A program made the translations under genes and the position numbers. A DNA stretch of 64,000 bases, taken from positions 145,629-209,628 of the forward strand of contig NZ_WBOM01000007.1 of assembly GCF_008973755.1 (NCBI RefSeq), written 5' to 3'. Below are positions 56,455-64,000 of the stretch, in pieces. The notes below the pieces were generated by a model. The model did no database searches. It worked only from the letters and a program-made list of their open reading frames with translations, and had not been told where the DNA came from. This DNA is from Nitrincola alkalilacustris. Its GTDB lineage: Bacteria > Pseudomonadota > Gammaproteobacteria > Pseudomonadales > Balneatricaceae. Position 1 is the stretch's first letter. Every line of letters begins with the position of its first letter.

Positions 56455-56721
56455 ATGGCAGGTGGTTGGTCACGGGATGGAGCCGTTCAGGATCAAATTG
56501 ATGCAAGCGTTGAAGATGCTGTGCAGCGCGCTCGAAGTAAATTGGCCAACGGTGAGAGCGCCGTCAATTGTGACGAGTGTGACTGTGTTATTCCAGAAAA
56601 GCGCCGCAAAGCGATTCCTGGAGTCAGGCTTTGCATTGCGTGTCAGTCAGCACTGGAAAAGAAGGAAGTTAACTCCAGTGGCATCAATCGCCGTGGCAGC
56701 AAAGATAGCCAGCTCAGGTAG
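56455..56721 (+). CDS. DksA/TraR-family C4 zinc-finger protein (YbiI-like)
   Basis: An 88-aa protein with the zinc finger CDECDCVIPEKRRKAIPG followed by LCIACQ, the C4 form of the DksA/TraR family. The preceding region is short, so it lacks the long DksA coiled coil and resembles TraR or YbiI. A GAGAGAA site precedes the ATG. It may modulate RNA polymerase; the target promoters are unknown. Confidence 0.88.
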   Translation: MAGGWSRDGAVQDQIDASVEDAVQRARSKLANGESAVNCDECDCVIPEKRRKAIPGVRLCIACQSALEKKEVNSSGINRRGSKDSQLR

Positions 56722-56853
56722 CCAGCTGGTCTGCAATAACTCTTGTACCCAGGTTTTGTCAGCAACAGTGCTGTGTCCTTCTATACAGCTGCCATATATG
56801 TAGAAGCGATCAGTAACCATAGCACTAGCGAGAGATATGTAAAGCCATGTTTT

Positions 56854-57129
56854 TTAATCATTTTCATCTCTTGTCGAGCGTTTTTTCATATATCTGTCAT
56901 CCCCGAAAATTATTGACCAGATAATATTGAGTTCTGGTTTTTTTGAATGCGTTTGTATCTTGGATTTGTTTGTATATAAAAATAAAGTTATTGGTATAGA
57001 TCCAAGACAAAAAAATATGCTAACGAAAATAGATCTCTCAATTAGAGTCAGCGAATTATCTCGAGTTACAAAAATAATTGTTCCGAGAAAAATCACATAG
57101 AATGCAGATGAGAATTGAATGTATTTCAT
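56854..57129 (-). CDS. Hypothetical small membrane protein
   Basis: 91 aa with two likely transmembrane segments (FYVIFLGTIIFVT and IFVSIFFCLGSIPITLFLY) and a basic C-terminal tail (DDRYMKKRSTRDE). I do not recognise a family. It is much more AT-rich than the operons around it, and there is no clear ribosome site. Adjacent to another small membrane protein of the same strand and composition; together they look acquired. Confidence 0.45.
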   Translation of the reverse strand: MKYIQFSSAFYVIFLGTIIFVTRDNSLTLIERSIFVSIFFCLGSIPITLFLYTNKSKIQTHSKKPELNIIWSIIFGDDRYMKKRSTRDEND

Positions 57130-57147
57130 AATATGATCATCATTATT

Positions 57148-57381
57148 TTATATTTCTAATAAGAAAGTAAATACTGAAAAAATGATAAGCAGAAATCCTA
57201 AATGCTCAAGAAAACTTCCTCTACATCCTGTCTCCAGCTCTTCACGAAGCAATAGCCGTGCACTCTTGTTAAATATTTCTGGCTTTTTAATTCCACCCAT
57301 AAGTGTTAAAGCGAATCCAGCGCATAATAAGCCATATGCGTAGTTGCCCGAAGAAATATTGATTATAGAGGTCGTTAGCAT
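57148..57381 (-). CDS. Hypothetical small membrane protein
   Basis: 77 aa with two hydrophobic segments (YGLLCAGFALTLMGG and HLGFLLIIFSVFTFLLEI) and a charged middle loop. It ends 18 bp before the next small membrane protein gene on the same strand. No family recognised, and the AT-rich composition and weak ribosome site lower confidence. Confidence 0.45.
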   Translation of the reverse strand: MLTTSIINISSGNYAYGLLCAGFALTLMGGIKKPEIFNKSARLLLREELETGCRGSFLEHLGFLLIIFSVFTFLLEI

Positions 57382-57608
57382 GAAAAAGACCCTAGTGCCA
57401 ATATGGCAACAATACTGGACTCTTTTGCAATAAATTTACGAACTCTTGAAGAAGGTTTTTTTGTCCCATCCATGGACGATTGACCTCTAGTGATCCCCAT
57501 TCAGGGGTGACTGACTAAGTGGCACATGTGCTCAAAGCGCTTACATGTTACAAAATAAGAACCATTAGCGTCTACCTTTATATTTGCAATTGATTGATGT
57601 AAGGCATT

Positions 57609-59183
57609 TCAGCTTACTGATTCGATGTCAGCCCCCTCCAGATTCTCAAACAACCACTGCGCTCTCTGCTCTATCGCCTGCTGCTCCTGCGCATCTTTCC
57701 TGTCCCAGTTTTTCACCTGCATCCCCAGCCTTGGGTTGTGTTGCAGCCATGAGCGGTGCTTCGCGATGAAGTGCCAGTAGAGGGTGGTAAAAGGGCAGGC
57801 GTTGTCGCCATTGGCCTGTTCAGGCTTGTAGGGGCAGTGCCGGCAGTAGTTCGACATCCGTTTGATATAAGCCCCGCTGGCGATATATGGCTTGGAGCCG
57901 ACAATACCGCCGTCGGCATACTGGCTCATGCCCAGGGTGTTGGGCACCTCGACCCAGGCGACGGCATCCACATACATCGCCAGATACCACTCATGTACCA
58001 GCTGCGGCTTGGTTTCCCACAATAGTGCAAACAAACCGGTGACCATCAGGCGCTGGATATGATGACCATAGCCATGCTGCAACACCTGCGAAACCGACTG
58101 CTTCAGGCACTGCATATCCGTATCGGCACTCCAGTAGAGATCAGGCAGGCTGCGCTCAGACTGCAGAAAGTTGAAGCTGTCCCACTGATCACGATGATGC
58201 CAGTAGATGCCACGGATATATTCCCGCCAACCCAGTATCTGGCGAATAAAACCTTCCACCGCATTCAGGGGGGCTCTGCCGTCAAGCCAGGCTTTCTCTG
58301 CCGCTTCTATCACCTCAACCGGGTTGAGCAGCTTCAGATTCAGACTGGATGACAGCAGCGAGTGATACAACCACGGCTGATCTGTCCACATGGCGTCCTG
58401 ATAATCACCGAAGCGTGGCAAGCGATGAGTGATGAAATCATCAAGCGCCATTAACGCCTGCTCGCGCGTGACTGGCCAGTTAAAGTTATCCACAGCGCCC
58501 GGCAGTCCCGGCAGATATTGCTCAACGTCGGCCATCACCGCAAGAGTCATGCTGTCTGGTGAGAAGGAAGGCAGCGGCGGTAAAGGGTCTGGCCCCTGCT
58601 TGGTGAAAGTGCCACGGTTATCCTTGTCGTAGTTCCACTGTCCGCCTTGTGGCTTGCCATCGTTATCCATCAACCATTGTCGGGTCTTGCGCAGGTGGCG
58701 ATACCAGTACTCCATGCGTGGCTGTTTGCGCTGTGCCATCCACTGAGTGAACTCACCCTGTTGTGTGATGAAGTGGCTATCGGGCAGCAGCTCCAGTGAG
58801 ACTTGATGCTCTTGGCACCACAAACGGATCTGCCGCAACACGCGATGATCCCCCGGTAATACGCAGCGCAGCACTTCGGGCTTGGTGTGAGCCCTATTTA
58901 GATCCATAGTCAGAGCCATCTCCAGCGCACTGCTGAAAGAATCACACTGCTGAGCCAGGTCGATATAGGTCAGACGGATGCCGGATGCTCGCAACTCCTG
59001 TGCAAAATGGCGCATCGCAGACAAAAAAAGCACCGTGCGTTGCTTGCTGGACAGCGTGGAGCGGGATTCATCCAGCACTTCGGCCATCAGGACCTGATCC
59101 TGCTCGGGGTCGAAACCGGCCCATGTCAGATAATCATGACTGAGCTGATCACCCAGTATCAGATAGAGAAATCTCGTTTTCAT
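57609..59183 (-). CDS. Cryptochrome/photolyase-related protein with Fe-S cluster (FeS-BCP type)
   Basis: A 524-aa flavoprotein of the bacterial (6-4) photolyase/cryptochrome group. It opens with YLILGDQLSHDYLTW, typical of deoxyribodipyrimidine photolyase-related proteins. The C-terminal Cys motif NYCRHCPYKP with ACPF later marks the 4Fe-4S cluster of this class. Further blocks are GHHIQRLMVTGLFALLW and WVEVPNTLGMSQYADGG. An AGGGG site precedes the ATG. Likely light-driven repair of (6-4) photoproducts. Confidence 0.9.
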   Translation of the reverse strand: MKTRFLYLILGDQLSHDYLTWAGFDPEQDQVLMAEVLDESRSTLSSKQRTVLFLSAMRHFAQELRASGIRLTYIDLAQQCDSFSSALEMALTMDLNRAHTKPEVLRCVLPGDHRVLRQIRLWCQEHQVSLELLPDSHFITQQGEFTQWMAQRKQPRMEYWYRHLRKTRQWLMDNDGKPQGGQWNYDKDNRGTFTKQGPDPLPPLPSFSPDSMTLAVMADVEQYLPGLPGAVDNFNWPVTREQALMALDDFITHRLPRFGDYQDAMWTDQPWLYHSLLSSSLNLKLLNPVEVIEAAEKAWLDGRAPLNAVEGFIRQILGWREYIRGIYWHHRDQWDSFNFLQSERSLPDLYWSADTDMQCLKQSVSQVLQHGYGHHIQRLMVTGLFALLWETKPQLVHEWYLAMYVDAVAWVEVPNTLGMSQYADGGIVGSKPYIASGAYIKRMSNYCRHCPYKPEQANGDNACPFTTLYWHFIAKHRSWLQHNPRLGMQVKNWDRKDAQEQQAIEQRAQWLFENLEGADIESVS

Positions 59184-59413
59184 CGGCCCCTATCAATCCC
59201 TGTTTCACCGGTAATCGGCATGTACATAAGATACGGATAAAAGCCGAGGATGGATTGCACACATGGAATTGGCAACTGTTCTGCACAGTCAATACTTGTG
59301 GCTTGGGAGGTGACAGCGGACATGGCGGTGGAGACTAATGCTGCCCAGCGAGTTACAGTACTCAACGTTCCTTCTTCGCGCCGATCGCGGTGTGCAGTAC
59401 TATTGGTATACCC

Positions 59414-60223
59414 ATGAAAAATGATTACGACCAGAACGGGTACCTCGTTCTTAAAAACATCTTTGAAGAGCGTGAGCTCCAGGCGCTGCGGCAGGTGGTT
59501 GACCGGTTCCATCAGTCGTGGGTAGAAGAAAACGCCGAGTTCTACGCCGAAAAAGCGATAAACTCCGCTTATCTGACTGCTAAAAAACACCTGAAAGGTT
59601 CTGATAGGGAGGTACTGTTCAAGTTCATCGGTTCAGCCAAACTGATGGATGTGGTGACATCTATCATGGGCAGCCACACAGCCTTTATGAATACCCAATT
59701 GTTTTTTGATCCCGTGAATGCTGCCCAAAGAAGCTATTGGCACCGAGATCCTCAGTACCATCTGTCTGTTGAAGAGCAGAAGGACGCGCTGGCAGGTCCG
59801 GATGTTCTCCATTTTCGAGTTCCCTTGGTTGATGAACCCGGTCTGGAGCTGATACCCGGAACCCACCGGCGCTGGGATAGCAGCGAAGAGCTTGATGTAC
59901 GCCTGGAGCAGAAGGGGCGTAAGAACCATGAGGATCTGCCTGCTGGTGTAAGAGTTGCCTTAAACGCAGGTGACCTGCTGGTGTTCAGTGCCAATATGAT
60001 TCATCGAGGACTATACGGCATGAATCGCTTGGCACTGGATATACTGTTTTGTGATCCGGCTCCTGAACTGGCGGCATTCATCACCGACAACTGTTTGCCA
60101 GACCCAAGAACACTGGAAATGCTTGAAAATCGAACTGCCTTTGATAGCGCGCTGGAGATTAAACGCAGGTGTGCCGATGTGGAGAAATTGTCGATTTCAG
60201 CAACATCCTCCTTGAATAGCTGA
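59414..60223 (+). CDS. Phytanoyl-CoA dioxygenase (PhyH) family protein
   Basis: A 269-aa Fe(II)/2-oxoglutarate oxygenase. The HxD iron motif is in YWHRDPQYH, and the distal His and Arg are in MIHRGLYGMNR. The opening YDQNGYLVLKNIFEERELQALRQ is typical of PhyH proteins. I chose the ATG at 59414 over the GTG at 59390. It is divergent from the photolyase. Substrate unknown; related proteins hydroxylate ectoine, lipids or small acids. Confidence 0.82.
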   Translation: MKNDYDQNGYLVLKNIFEERELQALRQVVDRFHQSWVEENAEFYAEKAINSAYLTAKKHLKGSDREVLFKFIGSAKLMDVVTSIMGSHTAFMNTQLFFDPVNAAQRSYWHRDPQYHLSVEEQKDALAGPDVLHFRVPLVDEPGLELIPGTHRRWDSSEELDVRLEQKGRKNHEDLPAGVRVALNAGDLLVFSANMIHRGLYGMNRLALDILFCDPAPELAAFITDNCLPDPRTLEMLENRTAFDSALEIKRRCADVEKLSISATSSLNS

Positions 60224-60369
60224 AGTGCGATAGTGGCGTTGGCCAGCGCTGGCACAAACAACGTGCCAGCAATTAATGACATCTCAAGGAAGCATGGGAT
60301 TAACAGGCAATAATAAAAATGTCAGGGTTTGCTGCGTTCCCGCCAGTATCCTTACCGCTCTCGCTGTTG

Positions 60370-60603
60370 CTAGCCTATCCTCGCTCGCATCTTTGTCCGA
60401 AACTCTTCGCGGCTGAGCAGTGTGGCCTTACCGCTTTTGACCTTGGCGACACGACGAATGATTTCATCATTCCAGGCTTGTCCGGCAGCGTCGTCACGAG
60501 GGCCGCCCAGGCTCATTATGAGTTCGCGAGCCAACTCTGCACGTTCCGACTCGGAGAGAGCATAAATCTGTGAACGCAGGTGGTTTAATGTTTCGGTAGT
60601 CAT
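60370..60603 (-). CDS. Orphan addiction-module antitoxin-like protein
   Basis: 77 aa resembling the PF09720/TIGR02574 addiction-module component family: ALSESERAELARELIMSLGG, then a charged helical tail KSGKATLLSREEFRTKMRARIG. A GGAGG site precedes the ATG. Its usual partner, a RelE/ParE-type toxin gene directly downstream, is missing: the 146 bp before the PhyH gene's end hold no toxin ORF. It is probably a remnant or an antitoxin acting on a distant toxin. Confidence 0.75.
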   Translation of the reverse strand: MTTETLNHLRSQIYALSESERAELARELIMSLGGPRDDAAGQAWNDEIIRRVAKVKSGKATLLSREEFRTKMRARIG

Positions 60604-60864
60604 GGTACCTCCGAGAGTAGCGATATAACTGTACTAGCCCGATTCAAAGACCCTAACAAGACACGGTTCTCGACACTCAATGTGGGTGTTGATTACTGCC
60701 AGGCTGGGTTGCTGCTTGCAGGTTGCCCTCACCGCTTCTGTTCTGTTAAAAAAGCGGGTTACTTGTCAGTGAGACTATAATAGAGTGTATTAAAAGCTGG
60801 CTGCATGCTTCGCAACAGGCAATCATTAGCCAACAGCACTCGCTGTGCTGGGTGAATAGTTTCT

Positions 60865-61866
60865 ATGACCTATCCTTTATCTAAAGTTTCATTGGAATGT
60901 CTGCGACTACTTTGGCATCACTCGCCAGATACGATGTTTATCATTCAGGCCCGATCAGGCCGTTTTTATCTGGATTACTATAATCCAGCTCAGGAAAGGG
61001 CATTCCCGGAAGGGCTGGATCTTCGCCAGGCGCTTGATGAGCTCCTGCCACCGGAACTGTATGGTGTCATAAAGACACGCTACGAGCAGTGCATCGCCAC
61101 TCGCCTGCCCATGAGCTACGAAGAGCCGGGCTTTAACGATGACTACTGGTCCACCTTGCTGGTGCCCTTGGTTGAGGAAGACGGAAGGGTTGAGTACATT
61201 GCTGGGGTATCCAGGAGTATCAAAGACCTGAAATGGGCCGAACGGCGGATGCGCGAAGAGAAAGAGCGTGCTGAGTCGCTGAATGCGCAGTATGAGAAAC
61301 TGAATGCCGAGCTTGAAAACAAGGTGATGGAGCGCACCAGAGAACTGGCGATAAAAAATGAGGAACTGGAGCGCCTCTATATAACCGATAGGCTGACAGG
61401 ACTTTTTAATCGTCACAAACTCGATAGTTTGCTGGCAGAAGAGGTGCAAAGAACCGAGCGCTACTCGCATCCGTTTGGGGTAATCATGCTTGATATTGAT
61501 GCATTCAAAAGCGTCAATGATATCTACGGGCATCAGGTTGGTGATGAGGTGCTTGTCGCTATAGCTCAGATACTCCAAGAAAATACACGAGCTACAGACG
61601 TGACAGGGCGATGGGGAGGTGAGGAGTTTCTGATTCTTTGTGCAGAAACGGATATGGATGGGCTGCTGCTATTGGCAGAGAAGCTCAGAAAAGCCATTGA
61701 GGGCCAGTCCTTCCCCGCGGTAGAACATAAAACCGCCAGTTTTGGCGTTGCGCTACATGAGGCAGGGGACAGTGTAGAGCAACTGATAGCAAAAGCCGAT
61801 TCAGCACTCTATCGTGCCAAACGCAATGGTCGCAATCGAGTGGAAGAGTATCAAAGCAGCCAATAA
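60865..61866 (+). CDS. PAS-GGDEF diguanylate cyclase
   Basis: A 333-aa cytosolic enzyme making cyclic di-GMP. A PAS-like sensor fills about residues 1-125, a coiled coil about 125-170 (REEKERAESLNAQYEKLNAE), and GGDEF the rest. The catalytic motif is RWGGEEFLIL, preceded by the inhibitory I-site RATD five residues before it, and the substrate region DIDAFKSVNDIYGHQVGD is intact. Active, product-inhibited enzyme expected. Confidence 0.93.
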   Translation: MTYPLSKVSLECLRLLWHHSPDTMFIIQARSGRFYLDYYNPAQERAFPEGLDLRQALDELLPPELYGVIKTRYEQCIATRLPMSYEEPGFNDDYWSTLLVPLVEEDGRVEYIAGVSRSIKDLKWAERRMREEKERAESLNAQYEKLNAELENKVMERTRELAIKNEELERLYITDRLTGLFNRHKLDSLLAEEVQRTERYSHPFGVIMLDIDAFKSVNDIYGHQVGDEVLVAIAQILQENTRATDVTGRWGGEEFLILCAETDMDGLLLLAEKLRKAIEGQSFPAVEHKTASFGVALHEAGDSVEQLIAKADSALYRAKRNGRNRVEEYQSSQ

Positions 61867-61944
61867 AGCGCTTCACTTGTATCAGCCCGACTATTGCAAT
61901 ACCAAGTATTGAACCAACACACATTTCTTTTCGGGAGTCGTTTT

Positions 61945-62400
61945 ATGAGTCTGGCAATCGCACTGCATGTTCTCTCTGCCATGATCTGGGTTGGCGGCAT
62001 GTTTTTCGCCTATATGGCCATGCGACCGGCGGTGGTGGAGGTGATTGACGCATCGCAGCGAGGCTTACTCTGGTGTCGCACCCTGTCGCGCTTTTTTCAG
62101 TGGGTATGGGCGGCCGTGATCCTGTTACCGGTGACCGGTTACTGGATGATCTTCAGTGTGTTCGGTGGCATGTCTGGTGTCGGCTGGCATATTCACTTGA
62201 TGCAGGGTGTGGGGATTGTGATGATCCTGATCTATTTCCACGTCTTTTTTGTCCCCTTCAGGAGACTGAAGCATGCCGTTGCCAACCAGGACCCTCAGGA
62301 AGGCGGTCGCCAGGTGGGGCAGATCCGCAAGCTGGTGGGCATTAACCTGATTCTTGGGCTGATTGTGGTGGTGGTCGGTGCGGGTGGTCGGTATCTGTAA
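61945..62400 (+). CDS. CopD-like integral membrane protein
   Basis: 151 aa with four hydrophobic helices: LSAMIWVGGMFFAYMAMRP, VWAAVILLPVTGYWMIF, GVGIVMILIYFHVFFVPF and LVGINLILGLIVVVVG. This is the pattern of the CopD/DUF membrane proteins linked to heme or copper. The ATG at 61945 has a GGGAG site. Conserved His residues (in LHVLS, WHIHLMQ and FHVFF) could bind heme or metal. Function in this context is unknown. Confidence 0.75.
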   Translation: MSLAIALHVLSAMIWVGGMFFAYMAMRPAVVEVIDASQRGLLWCRTLSRFFQWVWAAVILLPVTGYWMIFSVFGGMSGVGWHIHLMQGVGIVMILIYFHVFFVPFRRLKHAVANQDPQEGGRQVGQIRKLVGINLILGLIVVVVGAGGRYL

Positions 62401-62935
62401 GGAAAGGCCCGCAGCCGTTATTGCTGACCCCGCTCTGTTGCAGGTGGCATATGGACCAAAGGCTATGAGTAAAGTAGAGCGAAAAGTTTGCACACACAAA
62501 AAGGATGGATTAGATTCAGATAACAAACAGGATGTAGTCAAGTGTGATGGAGCACCATCGGGGCGGTAGCGTGTTTATCAAAAGCCTGCCCCAACCATCC
62601 CATATCCTCGCTTTAGTGTTACCGATAGATGCTGTTATTGCGTGCTGGAAAAATGAGCATGCTTGTTAACTCTGCGAAAGTTGCTCGTTTTGTCGATAGA
62701 TATAATCTCAACTCATTGAGTTTAAATGAATAATTTTCAAATGCGTCTGAAATACAGCGCATGGACTGGCTGAAAGTTGCGCATGCGCATTTTGACAGAT
62801 GGATCAAACGTAGTAGAAAGATATTTTATTTTAATATCAGATGCTTAAATAATTATTGTGAACATGGCGGGCTTGACAATTTGAGCATGCTCAGAATAAA
62901 AAATGTTAGCATTTCATGAGAGATACGAGTAAGCG
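62401..62935. promoter_or_regulatory. AT-rich leader of the abi gene with three GCATGC palindromes
   Basis: A 535-bp gap without a supported gene. Three related palindromes occur: TGAGCATGCTTG (62654-62665, imperfect), TGCGCATGCGCA (62778-62789, perfect) and TGAGCATGCTCA (62882-62893, perfect). The last lies just after TTGACA (62873-62878), where a repressor would cover the promoter of the abortive-infection gene. Confidence 0.5.
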
Positions 62936-63766
62936 ATGAGAAAAGAAATTCCAGCTCCGATCATAGCTGTACTGTCAGAGAATATGCCTGTTGTCGAAAC
63001 ACACGCTAGCTTGGATAACCTTTTTTCGTATGCTGAAGCGCCTGGCGAGCCACCCGAAGGTTCGAAGCCCGTTAAGGTTCAAGCATGGCTTCGACGAGTC
63101 AACAAAGAATCGGGTCACCCATTGGTTGTTCTAGGGCGGCTTATTGAATGTTATATGGAGTTGCCTGATATAGAAGATGCCACATCTACTTGGTCTGGCG
63201 TCCCGACTGTAGATGTAAAAAAAGAGTTCAAAGCCAAGCTTGAAGCAATTCTTTCTCGGTGTAATCTTACATATCTCACGGGGGGGATAATTTCTGATGG
63301 TAGTTCCGCGCCGAGTCGATCATTAGCAGAGTTAATTAAAGGTCGAGATATTCCCTCCATTGACGCAGAGTTCAACCGAGCACTTGCCAATGTAAACTCA
63401 GAGCCCAGAGAGGCGGTATCGGCTGCGTGCAATATTCTTGAGTCTATTTTCAAGACATATATAACTGATGAAAAACTGGAGATGCCGCAGAAGCAAGATC
63501 TCCAAAACGTATGGAAAGTAGTTCGTTCTGACCTAGGGTTTAATCCAGGGGCGCTGGAAGATGACGATCTAAAAAAGATTCTGTCTGGGGTGCTGTCCGT
63601 AGTTGACGGTATTGGTGCTTTTAGAACTCATGCAAGCTCTGCCCATGGGCAGGGTCGGAAAATATACAACTTAAAGCCAAGACATGCACGACTGGCTATT
63701 CATTCTGCCCATACAATAGCGTTATTCGTATTGGAGACTTGGGATGAAAGAAAGAGCCGAAAGTAA
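62936..63766 (+). CDS. Abortive-infection family protein with Abi_C/HEPN-like C-terminus
   Basis: A 276-aa protein. The C-terminal half matches the Abi_C pattern: FNRALANVNSEPREAVSAAC, NVWKVVRSDLGFNPG, a late LSGVLSVVDGIGAFRTHASSAHG. R230 and H237 form an R-x6-H motif as in HEPN ribonucleases, so it could cut RNA on phage infection. The N-terminal 140 residues are unassigned and may sense the trigger. Base composition is unlike the operons to the left. It has a weak ribosome site, long AT-rich leader, and an attC-like site starting 2 bp after its stop, consistent with an integron cassette. Confidence 0.75.
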   Translation: MRKEIPAPIIAVLSENMPVVETHASLDNLFSYAEAPGEPPEGSKPVKVQAWLRRVNKESGHPLVVLGRLIECYMELPDIEDATSTWSGVPTVDVKKEFKAKLEAILSRCNLTYLTGGIISDGSSAPSRSLAELIKGRDIPSIDAEFNRALANVNSEPREAVSAACNILESIFKTYITDEKLEMPQKQDLQNVWKVVRSDLGFNPGALEDDDLKKILSGVLSVVDGIGAFRTHASSAHGQGRKIYNLKPRHARLAIHSAHTIALFVLETWDERKSRK

Positions 63767-63767
63767 T

Positions 63768-63850
63768 GCTAACAATCGCAGGCACGGCGACGTCTTTTAC
63801 ATTGCGGCTTCGCCTCCATTCCAAAGCCGCGCATGCTGCGGGCGTTGAGG
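63768..63850 (+). other. Integron attC-like recombination site
   Basis: About 80 bp starting right after the abi stop. Outer arms AAC-N3-CGCAG (63771-63781) and CTGCG-N3-GTT (63836-63846) are complementary at the AAC/GTT ends used by integrases, and inner arms GCGGCTT (63804-63810) / AAGCCGC (63824-63830) complete the cruciform. The 3' end reads GGGCGTTG, where attC would have GTTRRRY. Structure fits; the 3' box is imperfect. Confidence 0.5.
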
Positions 63851-63938
63851 CTGTCGGAAAAGTCCCACAGCCCTTGGCTGACGCGACAGACAAAGGCTAG
63901 AATCAGGTAACAGAACTTTACCTCACAGGTGGCAAGGG

Positions 63939-64000
63939 ATGGCGCGGTATAAACACTACGATTACAACCAAACCAAGATGATCCCGCTGCGGTTTGCGGA
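63939..64000 (+). mobile_element. Start of an IS1182-like transposase (cut by window edge)
   Basis: An ATG after AAGGG opens a frame MARYKHYDYNQTKMIPLRFA that runs off the window. MARYKHYDYNQTKM is the well-known beginning of IS1182-family DDE transposases. The insertion sequence's left end is probably within about 63850-63938, where CTGTCGGAAAAGTCCC at 63851 is a candidate terminal repeat that I could not check against the right end. Confidence 0.75.

Noticed and set aside
62619..62807. 62-codon minus-strand frame upstream of the abi gene
   Set aside because: No ribosome site, no recognisable motif, and it overlaps the palindromic control region.
63696..63893. Minus-strand frame across the attC-like site
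   Set aside because: It crosses the abi gene end and the attC-like element and has no supporting signal.

Overview
The window looks like a gammaproteobacterial chromosome, most plausibly a marine Oceanospirillales relative (inference from gene content, operon layout and moderately high GC; no rRNA is present to place it). It is dense, and catabolic operons for nitrogenous and aromatic compounds dominate.

Layout. 1-5.2 kb: ZnuA with a long His-rich loop, two identical tRNA-Leu(CAG) genes, a Tat-exported multicopper oxidase with a His-Gln-Gly repeat behind a small Cys/His-rich exported protein, an orphan TctC-type binding protein, and tRNA-Phe. 5.3-12 kb: iron alcohol dehydrogenase, agmatine deiminase and N-carbamoylputrescine amidase (agmatine to putrescine), a PuuB-type oxidase, PuuC, and an alkyltransferase-like protein. 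12-15.2 kb: a tripartite tricarboxylate transporter (tctC-tctA-tctB). 15.4-23.5 kb: a complete histidine utilisation locus (hutI-hutG-hutU-hutH, a divergent YjiH-type membrane protein, and the repressor hutC), with TGTATATACA palindromes in the divergent promoter region. 23.7-33.8 kb: a second polyamine block (amino-acid-type binding protein, PuuB, PuuA, PuuD, second PuuA, PotFGHI-type ABC transporter). Together with the first block this gives uptake of putrescine, its formation from agmatine, and its breakdown through gamma-glutamylated intermediates to GABA. 34-37.4 kb: a chemoreceptor and AzlCD.

37.5-56.3 kb: the phenylacetate locus. paaFGHIJK and paaABCDE lie on the minus strand. Between them sits an extra two-gene module, a ferritin-like di-iron protein plus a ferredoxin-type reductase, which is not part of the standard pathway. 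The ring-opening enzyme PaaZ is not in the window. Divergently transcribed from paaF is a branched-chain-amino-acid-type ABC transporter (livKHMGF-like). Its last gene fuses an N-terminal hemerythrin HHE domain to a LivF-type ATPase. This fusion is the most unusual protein in the window.

56.4-64 kb: accessory region with a DksA/TraR zinc-finger protein, two AT-rich small membrane proteins, an Fe-S type photolyase/cryptochrome, a PhyH dioxygenase, an orphan antitoxin-like protein, a PAS-GGDEF diguanylate cyclase, a CopD-like membrane protein, and an Abi_C/HEPN abortive-infection gene. The abi stop codon abuts an integron attC-like element, followed by the start of an IS1182-like transposase at the window edge. 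This end looks like acquired DNA.
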